Source: Synechococcus sp. WH 5701 (GTDB lineage Bacteria; Cyanobacteriota; Cyanobacteriia; PCC-6307; Cyanobiaceae). From it: DNA of 64,000 nt. The DNA lies in assembly GCF_000153045.1 (NCBI RefSeq), contig NZ_CH724160.1:1-64000 (forward strand), in the 5' to 3' direction. Each line of letters opens with the position of its first letter. Positions within the stretch are counted from its first letter, which is position 1. The notes below the pieces were generated by a model, which saw only the letters and a list, made by a program, of their open reading frames with translations, ran no database searches and was not told the DNA's origin. Position numbers and translations under genes: made by a program. Below are positions 21,630 through 30,662 of this stretch, in pieces.

Positions 21630-22082
21630 ATGGCGCAACCACTGCACCGGCTGTCGTCCCAGATGACGGCACTCCTGACGCTGTCCACGGCGATGGCCTC
21701 CGGGCTGGGCTGCCCCCCGCCTGCCTCGGCCAGTCTGCTGGGCCCGGTGCTGCGCCTGATGCGGCCCCAGTTGGAGAGAAAGCTCAGCGACGTGTGCGTG
21801 AGCGCTGCCGCCGGAGGCCAGGCCAGCCTGGAGCGCAGTCTGAGGGAACCCTGCCGCCGCCTCGCGGCACCGGCCAGTGCCTGCCTGATCGCGGAGGCCG
21901 AGAGCAGCGGGCGCAGCTTCGGGGTGATCACCGAACTGGCCCGGGGCCGTCTGGGCGACGACAGTGAGGTGGTGGTGAAACGCTGCGTCGCCAAGCTGCT
22001 GGGGCTGCCCGCTGACAGTCTCAAGGAGGTATCGCTCGAAGACCTTCAACGCCGCTTCAAGCTGCCCGTCACGCCCCGGTAG
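21630..22082 (+). CDS. hypothetical exported protein
   Basis: A 150-residue protein not recognised. The N-terminus (MTALLTLSTAMASGLG, then PPPASA) looks like a signal peptide cleaved near residue 35. The mature part is helical, with four cysteines in two spaced pairs and charged segments such as LKEVSLEDLQRRFKLP. It is divergent from the acyltransferase (46 nt between starts) and overlaps the RibD-like gene by 14 nt at its 3' end. The ATG at 21630 is the first that leaves room for a promoter. Confidence 0.6.
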   Translation: MAQPLHRLSSQMTALLTLSTAMASGLGCPPPASASLLGPVLRLMRPQLERKLSDVCVSAAAGGQASLERSLREPCRRLAAPASACLIAEAESSGRSFGVITELARGRLGDDSEVVVKRCVAKLLGLPADSLKEVSLEDLQRRFKLPVTPR

Positions 22083-22728
22083 GTGCCCCACAAGGTGCCC
22101 CACAGCGATAGCGCAGCAGCATCTCGCCGCCCCCCAGGGGCCTGTGCTCGATCAACTCCCAGCTCTGGCCGGTGAGGTCAGGCGCCAGGGCGCTCACCCA
22201 GCCGTGCCGTCCCCCCAACAGCAGCGGACAGAGGCTCAGCTGCAGCTCCTGCACCAGGCCTTCCACCAGCAGGGCCGTGGCCAGCTCAGCACCACCGAGG
22301 AGCACCAGCCGGCGCAGCCCTCGCGACCCCAGCTCCTCCAGGCAGGACGGCCAGTCGCCAAGGTCCAGATGGGCATCAAAGGCGGGCTGGGCTGGCCCGG
22401 GCGAGAGCAGCCAGCGCTCCAGGGGCTGGGAGAAGAACGGCAGGCCCGGCTCCAGCCCGCGGCCTCGGCTTACCACGACGGTGATGGGTTGGGGGGAGCG
22501 GCCCTCGAGGCGGCGCTGCGCCAGCAGCTCGGGGCGATGGATCAGGCAGGTGCTGCGGTGCACCCGGACCGTGGCCGCTCCCACCAGGCAGCCGTCGGCC
22601 CAGGCCAGGGCCTCCTCCAGCACGGTGCGGTCGCCGACACCTCCGAGCTGGGCAGCACCCCCATGGGCTGGTGCGAGGCGGCCATCAAGGCTGATGGCCA
22701 GCACCAGCCGCAGCTGGGGAAGGCTCAA
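22069..22728 (-). CDS. RibD C-terminal-like reductase
   Basis: A 219-residue protein of the RibD_C/dihydrofolate-reductase-like fold: LRLVLAISLDGRLAP at the N-terminus, a nucleotide-binding RRLVLLGGAELATALL and a C-terminal LSLCPLLLGG. RibD_C enzymes use NADPH to reduce a pyrimidine or pterin. There is no deaminase domain, so it is not a complete riboflavin RibD. It starts inside the pterin synthase stop (4-nt overlap), so the two are coupled; I infer a pterin or folate reduction role. Confidence 0.8.
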   Translation of the reverse strand: MSLPQLRLVLAISLDGRLAPAHGGAAQLGGVGDRTVLEEALAWADGCLVGAATVRVHRSTCLIHRPELLAQRRLEGRSPQPITVVVSRGRGLEPGLPFFSQPLERWLLSPGPAQPAFDAHLDLGDWPSCLEELGSRGLRRLVLLGGAELATALLVEGLVQELQLSLCPLLLGGRHGWVSALAPDLTGQSWELIEHRPLGGGEMLLRYRCGAPCGAPTGA

Positions 22729-23711
22729 GCGCCGGCGAGGGCCTCCAGCACAGCGGGGCGGGTCTCGAGGAGGGGCGTTTCGGCGAACACCTCGGCGGCG
22801 TTGTTGGGGCTCTCCTGCAGACGCACCTTGTGCAGGGCGGCGCCGGTGGCGGCGATCGGGGCGCTGAGCAGATCAGCGATGTGCAGGGCGATGTTCTCAG
22901 CGGTGGGCACACAGGTGGCGAAATGGGCCACGTCCTTGTTGAGGAAGGTGTGATCGAAGGGCTCCACCACCAGCTCGTTCACCAGGCCCTGCAGCTCGCC
23001 GAGGTCACAGACCATGCCGCTGCGGGGATCAATCGCCCCGCGCACCGTGACATCGAGCAGGTAGTTGTGGCCGTGGCCGTGGGGGCGGGCGCACTTGCCG
23101 TAGATCGCTTCGTTCTCGCCCTGGGAAAGCTCCTCGCGGGCCAGGCGGTGGGCGGCGGAAAAGTGGGTGCGGATCGAAAGGAAGGCTTCCATGGGGTTGC
23201 CGATGACATCGGCCCAGAGGGTGGGTTGCTCGTAAAGGCGGAGACCGACGAGCGGCAGGTGCGGAGCCAGGCGGGTCCAGATCGCCTGGGTCAGGGCCTC
23301 GGTGGTGGGCAGCCGGCCCTCGGGCCGGCTGAGATCGAACTCCGGCCAGCAGTCGTTGAGAAAACGGAAATCGAGGGGATCGGTGACCTCTCTGCGAATC
23401 GCGTGCTTCACATCGGAGAGGTTGAGCACCATGCCATCGCCGTCGAGCGGGCCGGCCATCGCCACGATCAGCTCGTAGTTGTGACCATGACCCGGGGCGA
23501 GGCTGCAACGGCCGAAGCGGCTGGCGTTCTCCGCATCGCTCAGCTCCGGCAGCCTGTAGAGGTGGCTGGCGCTGAACAGGGCCCGGCGGGTGATCACGCA
23601 GCCACGGCCGCGGCCGTGGCGAAGCGGGCCGGCGGAAACGCCAGCGCTGGGGGTGGCTGGCATCGCCATGGTCCCGGTGGCCATCGACTCAGTGGCGTCC
23701 TGCTCGGCCAT
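22725..23711 (-). CDS. tandem two-domain 6-carboxy/pyruvoyl-tetrahydropterin synthase
   Basis: A 328-residue protein with two PTPS/QueD domains in tandem. Domain 1 (about residues 38-170) has zinc histidines FSASH (H50) and GHGHNY (H75, H77) and Cys69, but PLDFRFLN where the catalytic DH pair should be (D114-F115). Domain 2 (about 176-325) has FSAAH (H188), Cys207, GHGHNY (H213, H215), PFDHTFLN (D253, H254) and Glu300, so it looks fully active. It converts dihydroneopterin triphosphate toward carboxy- or pyruvoyl-tetrahydropterin. The ATG at 23711 is chosen; upstream sequence overlaps aroK. Confidence 0.88.
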   Translation of the reverse strand: MAEQDATESMATGTMAMPATPSAGVSAGPLRHGRGRGCVITRRALFSASHLYRLPELSDAENASRFGRCSLAPGHGHNYELIVAMAGPLDGDGMVLNLSDVKHAIRREVTDPLDFRFLNDCWPEFDLSRPEGRLPTTEALTQAIWTRLAPHLPLVGLRLYEQPTLWADVIGNPMEAFLSIRTHFSAAHRLAREELSQGENEAIYGKCARPHGHGHNYLLDVTVRGAIDPRSGMVCDLGELQGLVNELVVEPFDHTFLNKDVAHFATCVPTAENIALHIADLLSAPIAATGAALHKVRLQESPNNAAEVFAETPLLETRPAVLEALAGA

Positions 23712-23766
23712 CCTAGGGATTCCGCCCCTGGCAACGCCGGATCCACCCCCTCGCCGCCCAGCCCCC

Positions 23767-24429
23767 ATGGCCATTGAATCGCCCTCCCCCGCCAGCGTCA
23801 CCCCAGGGTTGCCGGGGAGCCTGGAGGGCCTGAACATCTATCTGGTGGGGATGATGGGGGCCGGCAAGAGCAGTGTGGGACGCCCGCTGGCACAAGCCCT
23901 CGGCTATCGCTTCATCGATGCCGACAGCGTTCTGGAGCAGCACGCTGGCTGCTCGATCCCCGAGCTGTTCGAGCAGCGGGGGGAGGCGGGCTTCCGCGAA
24001 CTGGAGTCGGCCGTGCTCAACCGGATCGCCTGCTGGCATTCCCTGGTGGTGGCCACCGGCGGTGGCGTGGTCAGCCGTCCCTGCAACTGGGGCCAGATGC
24101 GGCAGGGGCTGGTGGTGTGGCTGGACGCCGATGAGCTGCTGCTGCTGGAGCGCCTGCGGGCCGATCCGGGCCAGCGGCCCCTGCTGGCCACCGCTGATCC
24201 CGAGGCGCGGCTGCGCCAGCTGCTCAGCGAACGCCGCCCCCTCTACAGCCAGGCTGACCTGAGGGTGCCCCAGGACGGACGACCGGCAACAGCCGTCGCC
24301 GAACAGGTGCTGGAGTCGATCCCCAAGGTGCTGCGCCAGCGGGTGGCACCACCGCAGGCTCCCGATCAACTGATCGACGAGAACGGCACCAGCTCGGCCA
24401 GCCTGAACACCGCAGCCGAGCTGCGCTGA
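23767..24429 (+). CDS. aroK: shikimate kinase
   Basis: A 220-residue P-loop kinase phosphorylating shikimate in aromatic amino-acid synthesis. The Walker A motif GMMGAGKSSVG, the shikimate-binding DADSVLE and GFRELE, and ATGGGVVSRP are all present. Residues 1-25 are an Ala/Pro-rich extension. The ATG at 23767 is 55 nt from the divergent pterin synthase start. The tail after about residue 190 is low in conservation. Confidence 0.94.
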   Translation: MAIESPSPASVTPGLPGSLEGLNIYLVGMMGAGKSSVGRPLAQALGYRFIDADSVLEQHAGCSIPELFEQRGEAGFRELESAVLNRIACWHSLVVATGGGVVSRPCNWGQMRQGLVVWLDADELLLLERLRADPGQRPLLATADPEARLRQLLSERRPLYSQADLRVPQDGRPATAVAEQVLESIPKVLRQRVAPPQAPDQLIDENGTSSASLNTAAELR

Positions 24430-24450
24430 TTCAACGGAGGCGTTTGTTCG

Positions 24451-24714
24451 TCACCGTGCCGGGGGCTCCAGGCGCACCGCATACCACTGGACGGCCATGC
24501 CAGGCTCCAGCTCCAGCTCACAGGCCGTTTCCAGCAGCCGCTCGGCCCGCTCAAGGTCGCTGGAGAGTGAGAGCAGGTCGGCGGGGGGGGCCTCCAGTTC
24601 AGCGAGCTGCGTGGTGAGCCAGCTGAGGGTTTCGGCCGCTGTGAGGATGCGCTCCCCCCGGGAGGGCTCCAGCACCACGTAATGATCGAGTTCCCGCAGC
24701 AGGGGATCGGACAT
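24451..24714 (-). CDS. chlororespiratory reduction 7 (CRR7)-like protein
   Basis: An 87-residue protein with the CRR7-family hallmarks YVVLEPSRGE near the N-terminus, a hydrophilic helical middle, and a C-terminal VQWYAVRLE. In plants CRR7 is needed to assemble the chloroplast NDH complex; the cyanobacterial role is less clear. The ATG at 24714 physically overlaps the start codon of the divergent DUF6816 gene. The match is made from memory of the family pattern. Confidence 0.68.
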   Translation of the reverse strand: MSDPLLRELDHYVVLEPSRGERILTAAETLSWLTTQLAELEAPPADLLSLSSDLERAERLLETACELELEPGMAVQWYAVRLEPPAR

Positions 24715-25408
24715 GCTCAGCTCTCGAATCGCCTTCATCCTGGCCGCCCTGCTCACCCTCTGGCCGGGGCAGGCCCTGGCAGCCAACAGCGCCACAGGTC
24801 CGCTGGAGCGGCGGCTGGCGGCCTGGCCCGATTGGAGCCTGCCGGCTCCCCTCAGCCGCCCCGGTCACAGCGACCTGCGCTACCCCGACTGGTTCACCGG
24901 AGCCTGGTGGGTGTACAGCCTGGAAGAGGGGAACGGTGAGCCGATCCCGCCCTATGCCGTGCGTTTCCTGCGCGATGACCGCGGGGCGTTGGTGGGGGAT
25001 CGCGCCTTCAACGCCACCCAGGTGGGCGATGCACTGCTGGGGGGTCAGCTGCTTTCGGTGGCCAACGACCCGGCCAACCCCAACCGCCAGCTGGCCCTGC
25101 TTCGCGGTGATCTGGAGCTGGAATCCACCGTGATCGGGCGCCGCAGCAAGCCAGGGACGGCTGCCGTGGCCCAGGGGAACGACTTCCTGGCCGATGAGCT
25201 GACCCTGCAGGTGCTGCACGGCCCCGGGGGAGCCCGGATCAGCCGCGTGGAGACCCTCAGCCGCTACCGGCTCGTGGCCAGCACTCCGGGCCACGAACTG
25301 ATCCGGGCGGAGCAGTGGCAGGCCAGCTACCCGTCTCCGGAGGAGGGGCTGGTGGCCCATGCCAGCGGCAGTCATCACCTCTGGCTGCTGCTCAGCCGCA
25401 GCCCCTGA
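24713..25408 (+). CDS. DUF6816-like lumenal/exported protein
   Basis: A 231-residue protein with a clear signal peptide (SSRIAFILAALLTLWPGQALA, cut about residue 23). The mature part contains WPDWSLPAPL and RYPDWFTGAWWVYS, typical of a cyanobacterial and plastid lumen family now called DUF6816. Function is unknown. The start codon at 24713 shares two bases with the CRR7-like start on the opposite strand, so no intergenic space exists for its promoter. It converges on the GST gene. Confidence 0.7.
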   Translation: MLSSRIAFILAALLTLWPGQALAANSATGPLERRLAAWPDWSLPAPLSRPGHSDLRYPDWFTGAWWVYSLEEGNGEPIPPYAVRFLRDDRGALVGDRAFNATQVGDALLGGQLLSVANDPANPNRQLALLRGDLELESTVIGRRSKPGTAAVAQGNDFLADELTLQVLHGPGGARISRVETLSRYRLVASTPGHELIRAEQWQASYPSPEEGLVAHASGSHHLWLLLSRSP

Positions 25409-25417
25409 GCGCCCTGA

Positions 25418-26161
25418 TCAAAGCGGTGGCTGGGAAACCGGCTCGCTGACGGCGCCTCGGCCGAGGGAGAGGTAGAGGCCATCCCTCCAGGCGAACAGGC
25501 TGGTGAGCAGGGGATGGTCGGCCAGGCCGGGCACGCCGCGGCCAGCCAGGGGGGCACCAGCGCTGGCTGGGAAGAGCAGAAGCGACAACTGGGCAGCCAC
25601 GGCCAGATCGGCCAGGGAGAGCCGATCACCCACGAGAAAGCGGCCCGGCGCCAGCAGCACCGCCAGCTGCTCGAGGTTCGCCTGGAGTTGGCGCCGCTCC
25701 GTCTGGCCGATGGTGTCGCCCAGGGGGGTGAGCAGATCGGTGGGCAGAGCCCCCAACAGCGAACGAAGCAGCGCGGGGGTGGCCTCAGGCAGCAGGGCAC
25801 CGCGCATCACCGAATCCGAACCGGCCGCCTGCAACAGGGCCTGACGCACCCCAGAAGCCAGGGCGGTGTCGGCCCAGTCTTCGAGCAGAAGCACCCGGGC
25901 CCGATCGGCCGGATCCTCGGGAATCAGGGGAGGGGTCGGCACCTGGCTCTCCAGATGCTGGGCAATGGCGCTGGAATCGGCGATCACCTCTCCGCCATCC
26001 ACCAGTACCGGCACCTGCCGCTGACCGGAAAGACGGAACAGCTCCAGCTGCCCCAACCCGGGGGTGACCTCGATGATGCTGTACTCCAGCCCCTTGGCGG
26101 CCAGGATCAACCTCACCTTCTCGCAGAAGGAGGAATGGCGGAACTGGTGGAGCTCGAGCAT
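25418..26161 (-). CDS. glutathione S-transferase family protein
   Basis: A 247-residue protein with an N-terminal thioredoxin-like GST domain (MLELHQFRHSSFCEKVRLIL; SSFCEKVR is the active-site segment) including RQVPVLVDGGEVIADSSAIA, which binds the glutathione gamma-Glu via the SxAI turn. An all-helical C-terminal domain follows. The likely role is detoxification or thiol transfer. The ATG at 26161 matches the family start exactly. It is divergent from the DUF751 gene. Confidence 0.88.
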   Translation of the reverse strand: MLELHQFRHSSFCEKVRLILAAKGLEYSIIEVTPGLGQLELFRLSGQRQVPVLVDGGEVIADSSAIAQHLESQVPTPPLIPEDPADRARVLLLEDWADTALASGVRQALLQAAGSDSVMRGALLPEATPALLRSLLGALPTDLLTPLGDTIGQTERRQLQANLEQLAVLLAPGRFLVGDRLSLADLAVAAQLSLLLFPASAGAPLAGRGVPGLADHPLLTSLFAWRDGLYLSLGRGAVSEPVSQPPL

Positions 26162-26274
26162 CGGCGGCACGGTCCTCTGGGCGGCAGAGTAGCCCTCATG
26201 TTCCACCGGCGTGGGCGGCACCCCGCCACTGCCTCTGCTTTCAACCCCTTGCCATCCACTGCCCCGACTGCGCC

Positions 26275-26481
26275 ATGAAGGACTTCTTCCTCAACGTGAC
26301 GCGCTACCCGCGCTACCTGGTGGCCTTCAGCCTGGGGGTGTTCAACTCCGTGCTCGAACCCCTGGCGAAACGGCGCAGCAATCCGGTCACCGCGGTGGCC
26401 CTTGTGGGGGCCCTGGTGAGCGGAATGATCAGCCTGAGCCTGGTGCTGCGTGCCATGGTGACTCCAGCACCACTGGCATAG
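26275..26481 (+). CDS. DUF751 (Ycf33-like) small membrane protein
   Basis: A 68-residue protein with two hydrophobic segments ([17 protein letters not shown] and a C-terminal [20 protein letters not shown]). It matches the DUF751/Ycf33 family of small thylakoid-associated proteins of unknown role. It lies 2 nt ahead of rbfA, so it is probably the first gene of the DUF751-rbfA-GH3-GT2-hemD run. Confidence 0.82.
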   Translation: MKDFFLNVTRYPRYLVAFSLGVFNSVLEPLAKRRSNPVTAVALVGALVSGMISLSLVLRAMVTPAPLA

Positions 26482-26483
26482 GC

Positions 26484-26897
26484 ATGGCACAGGGCCGACG
26501 GGTGGAGCGCATGGCCTCCCTGATCCGCCGGGAGATCAGTGAGCTCCTGGTGAACGGCATCAAGGACGAGCGGGTGTCGCTGGGCATGGTCAGCGTGACC
26601 CAGGTCGAGGTGGCCGGGGACCTGCAGCACTGCAAGATCTTCGTGAGCATCTTCGGCACTGACGAGGACCGCCAGACGGCCCTGGCTGGCCTGAAATCGG
26701 CGGCTCCCTTCGTGAAGGGGGAGCTGGCACGGCGCCTGAATCTGCGTCGCACCCCCGAGGTGCAGTTCCTGCTCGATCGCGGCCTGCAGAAGGGCAGCTC
26801 GGTGCTTGGTCTGCTCAGCCAACTGGGGGAGGAGCGCCAAAAACGAGCGCCCCTCACCGCTGAAGCCGGCGATGACGGCGACGACAGCGGGCCATGA
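26484..26897 (+). CDS. rbfA: 30S ribosome-binding factor A
   Basis: A 137-residue KH-like protein assisting 16S 5'-end maturation and cold adaptation. Family features are [17 protein letters not shown] at the start, [20 protein letters not shown] and the C-terminal [13 protein letters not shown]. The ATG at 26484 is 2 nt after DUF751, and the stop overlaps the next ATG as ATGA. The acidic tail (GDDGDDSGP) is common in cyanobacteria. Confidence 0.95.
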   Translation: MAQGRRVERMASLIRREISELLVNGIKDERVSLGMVSVTQVEVAGDLQHCKIFVSIFGTDEDRQTALAGLKSAAPFVKGELARRLNLRRTPEVQFLLDRGLQKGSSVLGLLSQLGEERQKRAPLTAEAGDDGDDSGP

Positions 26898-28546
26898 CGA
26901 CGGTTTGGCCGCAGGCCCAGGAGCCGCTCCCACCGGCCGCTGAACTGCGCCGGCAAGTGGCCCAGCTGCTGGTGATCCGCGGCAGCGGCCACCTGGGCGA
27001 CGGCCAGCGGCGGTACCCCCGCTGGGAACTGGAGAACGCCACGCTCAAACGGCTGCTGGCCGAGGGGGTGGGAGGCGTGATCCTGCTGGGGGGCAGTGCC
27101 GCGGAACTGCGCCTGCGCTGCGAGCAACTGCGGAGTTGGTCTGAGCAGTCCCTGCTGATCTGCGCCGACGTGGAGGAGGGGGTGGGGCAGCGCTTCGAGG
27201 GGGCCAGCTGGCTGGTGCCTCCCCTGGCCGTGGGGCGCCTGCACCGCAGCGATCCGGAAAGAGCCCTCTCCCTGGCCCGTCGCTACGGCCACTGCACGGG
27301 CCGCCAGGCCCGGCAGCTGGGACTCAACGGTGTGCTCGCTCCCGTCTGCGATGTCAACAACAACTCCCGCAACCCGGTGATCAACGTGCGTGCCTGGGGA
27401 GAGACGGCCGGCACCGCTGCAGCCCTGGCGGTGGCCTTCCTGGAGGGGGCTCAGGCCGAAGGGGTGCTCTGTTGCGCCAAGCACTTCCCCGGCCACGGGG
27501 ACACGAGCGACGACTCTCATCTGGAGCTGCCCCGGCTGCCGCATGGGCGGGAGCGGCTGGAGGCCATTGAGCTGCCCCCCTTCCGGGCGGCCATCGCCGC
27601 CGGCTGCGCGGCGGTGATGACCGCCCACCTGCAGCTGGACGCCCTGGATCCGCTGCGGCCAGCCACCCTCTCGCGCTCCGTGCTCACGGGGCTGCTGCGG
27701 CAGGAGCTGGGATTCACTGGACTGGTGATCACCGACGCGCTGGTGATGGAGGCGATCGCCTCCCGCTGGGGGGCGGCGGAGGCCGCCGTGCTGGCCTTCG
27801 AGGCCGGTTCGGATCTGATCCTGATGCCTGCCGATGCCGATGCCGCCATCGAAGGCCTGGTGGAGGCCTTCAGCAGCGGGCGCCTGCAGCTGGAGCAGCT
27901 GCACCAGAGCCTGCGCCGGCGCGAACAGGCTCTGTCCGAGGCGGGATCCCAGGCTCCGGCGGCTTCTCTGGCACCGCTGGAGGAGCTGAGCGAGCTGGAA
28001 ACGCCGCAGGATCAGGCCCTGGCGCGGGAGCTGGTGGAGATGAGTCTGGACACCCGCGGCCCCCAGGGCCTGCCGGCGGGGCCAGGGGTCAACCTGGTCC
28101 GCCTGGACAACAGCCTGAACTGCGCCTTCCTTCCGACGATGGCCCCGGCCCTGCTGAGGCCTGCCGCAGCCGGCTATCAGTGCTGCCTGCTGGACGCGCG
28201 CGGACCCAGCCCCTGGAGCGAAAACGCCGATGCACCCCTCGCTCTGGAGCGCCTGCCGGATGGGCCGCTGTTCCTGCAGTTGTTCGTGCGCGGCAATCCC
28301 TTCCGCGGCAGCGCCGGAAGCGATGAACCCTGGCCCGCAGTGATCCGACAACTCCTGCGGGTCGGCCGCTTGGCGGGCCTGACCGTGCTGGGCAGTCCGT
28401 ATCTGTGGGAGGCCCTTGAGCCCCTGCTTCCCAGCGCAATTCCCGCGGGCTACAGCCCCGCCCAGATGCCCCTGGCCCAGGCCGTCCTGCTCAGCCGCCT
28501 CGGCCTGGCCGCCGGCACCATCGCTGAGGGCGGCTTCACTGACTGA
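26894..28546 (+). CDS. glycoside hydrolase family 3 protein (NagZ-like)
   Basis: A 550-residue protein. The first about 340 residues are the GH3 beta-N-acetylhexosaminidase barrel with the catalytic histidine loop [14 protein letters not shown] and nucleophile region VITDALVM (Asp). Residues after about 360 form an extra C-terminal domain absent from the short NagZ of proteobacteria. It probably trims GlcNAc from muropeptides during wall turnover. The ATG lies inside the rbfA stop, indicating coupling. No signal peptide is seen, so it is cytoplasmic. Confidence 0.88.
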   Translation: MTTVWPQAQEPLPPAAELRRQVAQLLVIRGSGHLGDGQRRYPRWELENATLKRLLAEGVGGVILLGGSAAELRLRCEQLRSWSEQSLLICADVEEGVGQRFEGASWLVPPLAVGRLHRSDPERALSLARRYGHCTGRQARQLGLNGVLAPVCDVNNNSRNPVINVRAWGETAGTAAALAVAFLEGAQAEGVLCCAKHFPGHGDTSDDSHLELPRLPHGRERLEAIELPPFRAAIAAGCAAVMTAHLQLDALDPLRPATLSRSVLTGLLRQELGFTGLVITDALVMEAIASRWGAAEAAVLAFEAGSDLILMPADADAAIEGLVEAFSSGRLQLEQLHQSLRRREQALSEAGSQAPAASLAPLEELSELETPQDQALARELVEMSLDTRGPQGLPAGPGVNLVRLDNSLNCAFLPTMAPALLRPAAAGYQCCLLDARGPSPWSENADAPLALERLPDGPLFLQLFVRGNPFRGSAGSDEPWPAVIRQLLRVGRLAGLTVLGSPYLWEALEPLLPSAIPAGYSPAQMPLAQAVLLSRLGLAAGTIAEGGFTD

Positions 28547-28596
28547 GCCGGATCACAGCTCGAACCCTGTCCGCCTGCCCCTAACCTCACGCCCGG

Positions 28597-29805
28597 ATGC
28601 GGGCCGCCGCCGTGCTCAGCCTCTCGATGATCGTGCGCAACGAGGCCGAACGCCTCGGCCGCTGCCTGGAATCGGTGGCAGGCTTCGCCGATGAACTGGT
28701 GGTGGTGGATACCGGCTCCAGCGACGCCACGGTGGAGGTGGCCGAAAGCCATGGCGCCCGGGTGGAGCACATCCCCTGGCCGGGGGATTTCGCCCCCGCC
28801 CGCAACCGGGCTCTGGAGTGGGTCCGGGGCACCTGGGTGCTGGTTCTGGATGCCGACGAGCAACTGCTGGAGGATGCCAAGGAGCCCCTGCGGGCGCTGA
28901 TGGCGGATCCCGACACGCTGCTGATCAACCTGCTGCGACAGGAGGTGGGCGCGCTGCAATCGCCCTATTCCAGCGTCAGTCGTCTGTTCCGGCGTCACCC
29001 GCAGATCCGCTGGAGCCGCCCGTACCACGCGATGGTCGATGACAGCGTGGTCGAGCTGCTGACCAGGGAGCCCCACTGGCGCGTGGTCGATTGTCAGCAG
29101 CCGGCGATCCGCCATGAGGGCTACCGGCCGGAGCTGCTCGCCGACGGTCGCAAAGCGCGGCAGCTGCGACGGGCCATGGAGCAGGAGCTGCGGGACCACC
29201 CCGGCCATGCCTATGCCAGCGCCAAACTCGGCGGCCTTGAGATCAGCGAGGGGCGCGTGAAGCGCGGCATCACCCTGCTCAAGGCCGGGCTGGCCGGCTG
29301 CCCGCCTGGAGCCCACCCCGAGCGCTTTGAACTGCTGCTGCACCTGGCGATGGCCGAGGCCAGCCGTCATCCCGCCCGGGCTGCGGCCCTGTACCGGGAG
29401 GCCCTGGATCTGCCGCTCGACCCACGGCTGCAGGTGGCGGCACGGTTGAACCTGGCGGCCCTGCGGCTGCAGGAGGGCGCCACGGCCGAGGCCGCCGAGC
29501 TGGCGGAAGCCGTCACGCTCGGGGCCCCCGAGCTCGCTCTGGGCTGGTACAACCTCGGCCTGATCCGCCGCCGTCTCGGCAACATCCGCGGCTCCCTGGA
29601 GGCTTACGACACCGCCCTGACCCTGGCCCCCGAGCATGCCGAAACCCACCAGAACCGGGCGGTGGCCCAGCTGCTGTCGGGCGACATCGCCGCCGCCCGC
29701 GCCAGTTTTCGCCAGGCCATCGCCCTGCTGCGGCAGCAGGGCCAGACCAGCGCCGCCGAGCAGTTGCAGCGACAGGCCGGGGCGATGGTGAGACTGGACG
29801 ACTGA
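28597..29805 (+). CDS. family 2 glycosyltransferase with TPR repeats
   Basis: A 402-residue protein. The N-terminal GT-A domain shows LSMIVRNEAERLGRCLESV, VVVDTGSSDATVEVAE and the DxD-type VLVLDADEQLLEDA. Its C-terminal half (about 220-390) is made of tetratricopeptide repeats, e.g. GWYNLGLIRRRLGNIRGSLE. This GT2-TPR architecture is known from protein or peptide glycosylation enzymes; the acceptor here is unknown. The stop overlaps the hemD start by one base. Confidence 0.85.
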   Translation: MRAAAVLSLSMIVRNEAERLGRCLESVAGFADELVVVDTGSSDATVEVAESHGARVEHIPWPGDFAPARNRALEWVRGTWVLVLDADEQLLEDAKEPLRALMADPDTLLINLLRQEVGALQSPYSSVSRLFRRHPQIRWSRPYHAMVDDSVVELLTREPHWRVVDCQQPAIRHEGYRPELLADGRKARQLRRAMEQELRDHPGHAYASAKLGGLEISEGRVKRGITLLKAGLAGCPPGAHPERFELLLHLAMAEASRHPARAAALYREALDLPLDPRLQVAARLNLAALRLQEGATAEAAELAEAVTLGAPELALGWYNLGLIRRRLGNIRGSLEAYDTALTLAPEHAETHQNRAVAQLLSGDIAAARASFRQAIALLRQQGQTSAAEQLQRQAGAMVRLDD

Positions 29806-30602
29806 TGGAGGTGGCCGTGCTCTCAGGTCGGGTGGTGGCGGTGACGCGGGCCGAGCAGCAGCTGGGGGAGGCCCGGGCCTTGTTTGAGCGCGCCGGTGCC
29901 CGGGTTCTCGACCTTCCCGCCCTGGTGATCGGCCCTCCCGATGAATGGGGGCCCCTCGATGATGCCCTTGCAGAGCTGGAGGCCTTCCACTGGCTGGTGT
30001 TCTCCAGCGTCAACGGGGTGGAGGCGGTGGAGCAGCGGTTGCAGCGGATCGGGCGCAACCTCGGCGATCGCCCCCGCGGCCTCAAGATCGCGGCGGTGGG
30101 CCGCAAGACCGCCGCCCGGCTGGAGCAGCTGGGCGCCCCAGCCGATTTCGTGCCCCCCAATTTCGTGGCCGACAGCCTGATCGAGCATTTCCCGGTCTCG
30201 GGCTGGGGGCAGCGCCTGCTGCTGCCCAGGGTCCAGAGCGGAGGGCGCACGCTGCTCGCAGAAGCCTTCGCCGAGGCCGGGACACGAGTGGTGGAGGCCG
30301 CTGCCTACGAGTCCCGCTGTCCGCCCCATCTGCCCTTGGCCACCGCCGCCGCCCTGCGCGAGGGGCAGGTGGAGGCCATCACCTTCACCAGCGGCAAGAC
30401 CGTGCGCCACACCGTGCACCTGCTGCTGCAGGACCTGGGGGAGAACTGGCGCGAACGGCTGGAATCCGTCGCCCTTGTGTCGATCGGTCCTCAGACCAGC
30501 GCCACCTGCCAGGAGCTGCTGGGACGGGTGGACGCCGAAGCCGACCCCCATGACCTGGAGGGCCTGGTGGCGGCCTGCGGCCGCGCCCTGGGTGGGGGCT
30601 GA
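29805..30602 (+). CDS. hemD: uroporphyrinogen-III synthase
   Basis: A 265-residue protein of two Rossmann-like HemD lobes. Recognisable stretches are GRVVAVTRAEQQLGEARALF, FHWLVFSSVNGVEAV, LLLPRVQSGGRTL and AITFTSGKTVRHTV. It closes and inverts ring D of hydroxymethylbilane for heme and chlorophyll. It begins on the TGATG junction with the glycosyltransferase, so the two are cotranslated. An inverted repeat (30605-30620) without a T run follows. Confidence 0.93.
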   Translation: MEVAVLSGRVVAVTRAEQQLGEARALFERAGARVLDLPALVIGPPDEWGPLDDALAELEAFHWLVFSSVNGVEAVEQRLQRIGRNLGDRPRGLKIAAVGRKTAARLEQLGAPADFVPPNFVADSLIEHFPVSGWGQRLLLPRVQSGGRTLLAEAFAEAGTRVVEAAAYESRCPPHLPLATAAALREGQVEAITFTSGKTVRHTVHLLLQDLGENWRERLESVALVSIGPQTSATCQELLGRVDAEADPHDLEGLVAACGRALGGG

Positions 30603-30662
30603 GAGCCCGAATCCTCGGGCCTTGCGCAGCTGTCAGCATCACGACAACTCGGTGTCGAGGCT

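Noticed and set aside
26429-28351. 640-codon minus-strand frame opposite rbfA and GH3
   Set aside because: Codon use is antisense-like and no conserved motif is seen; both plus-strand genes are clear.
30605-30620. Inverted repeat GCCCGA/TCGGGC after hemD as terminator
   Set aside because: No T run on either side and only 6 bp, so not reported as a terminator.
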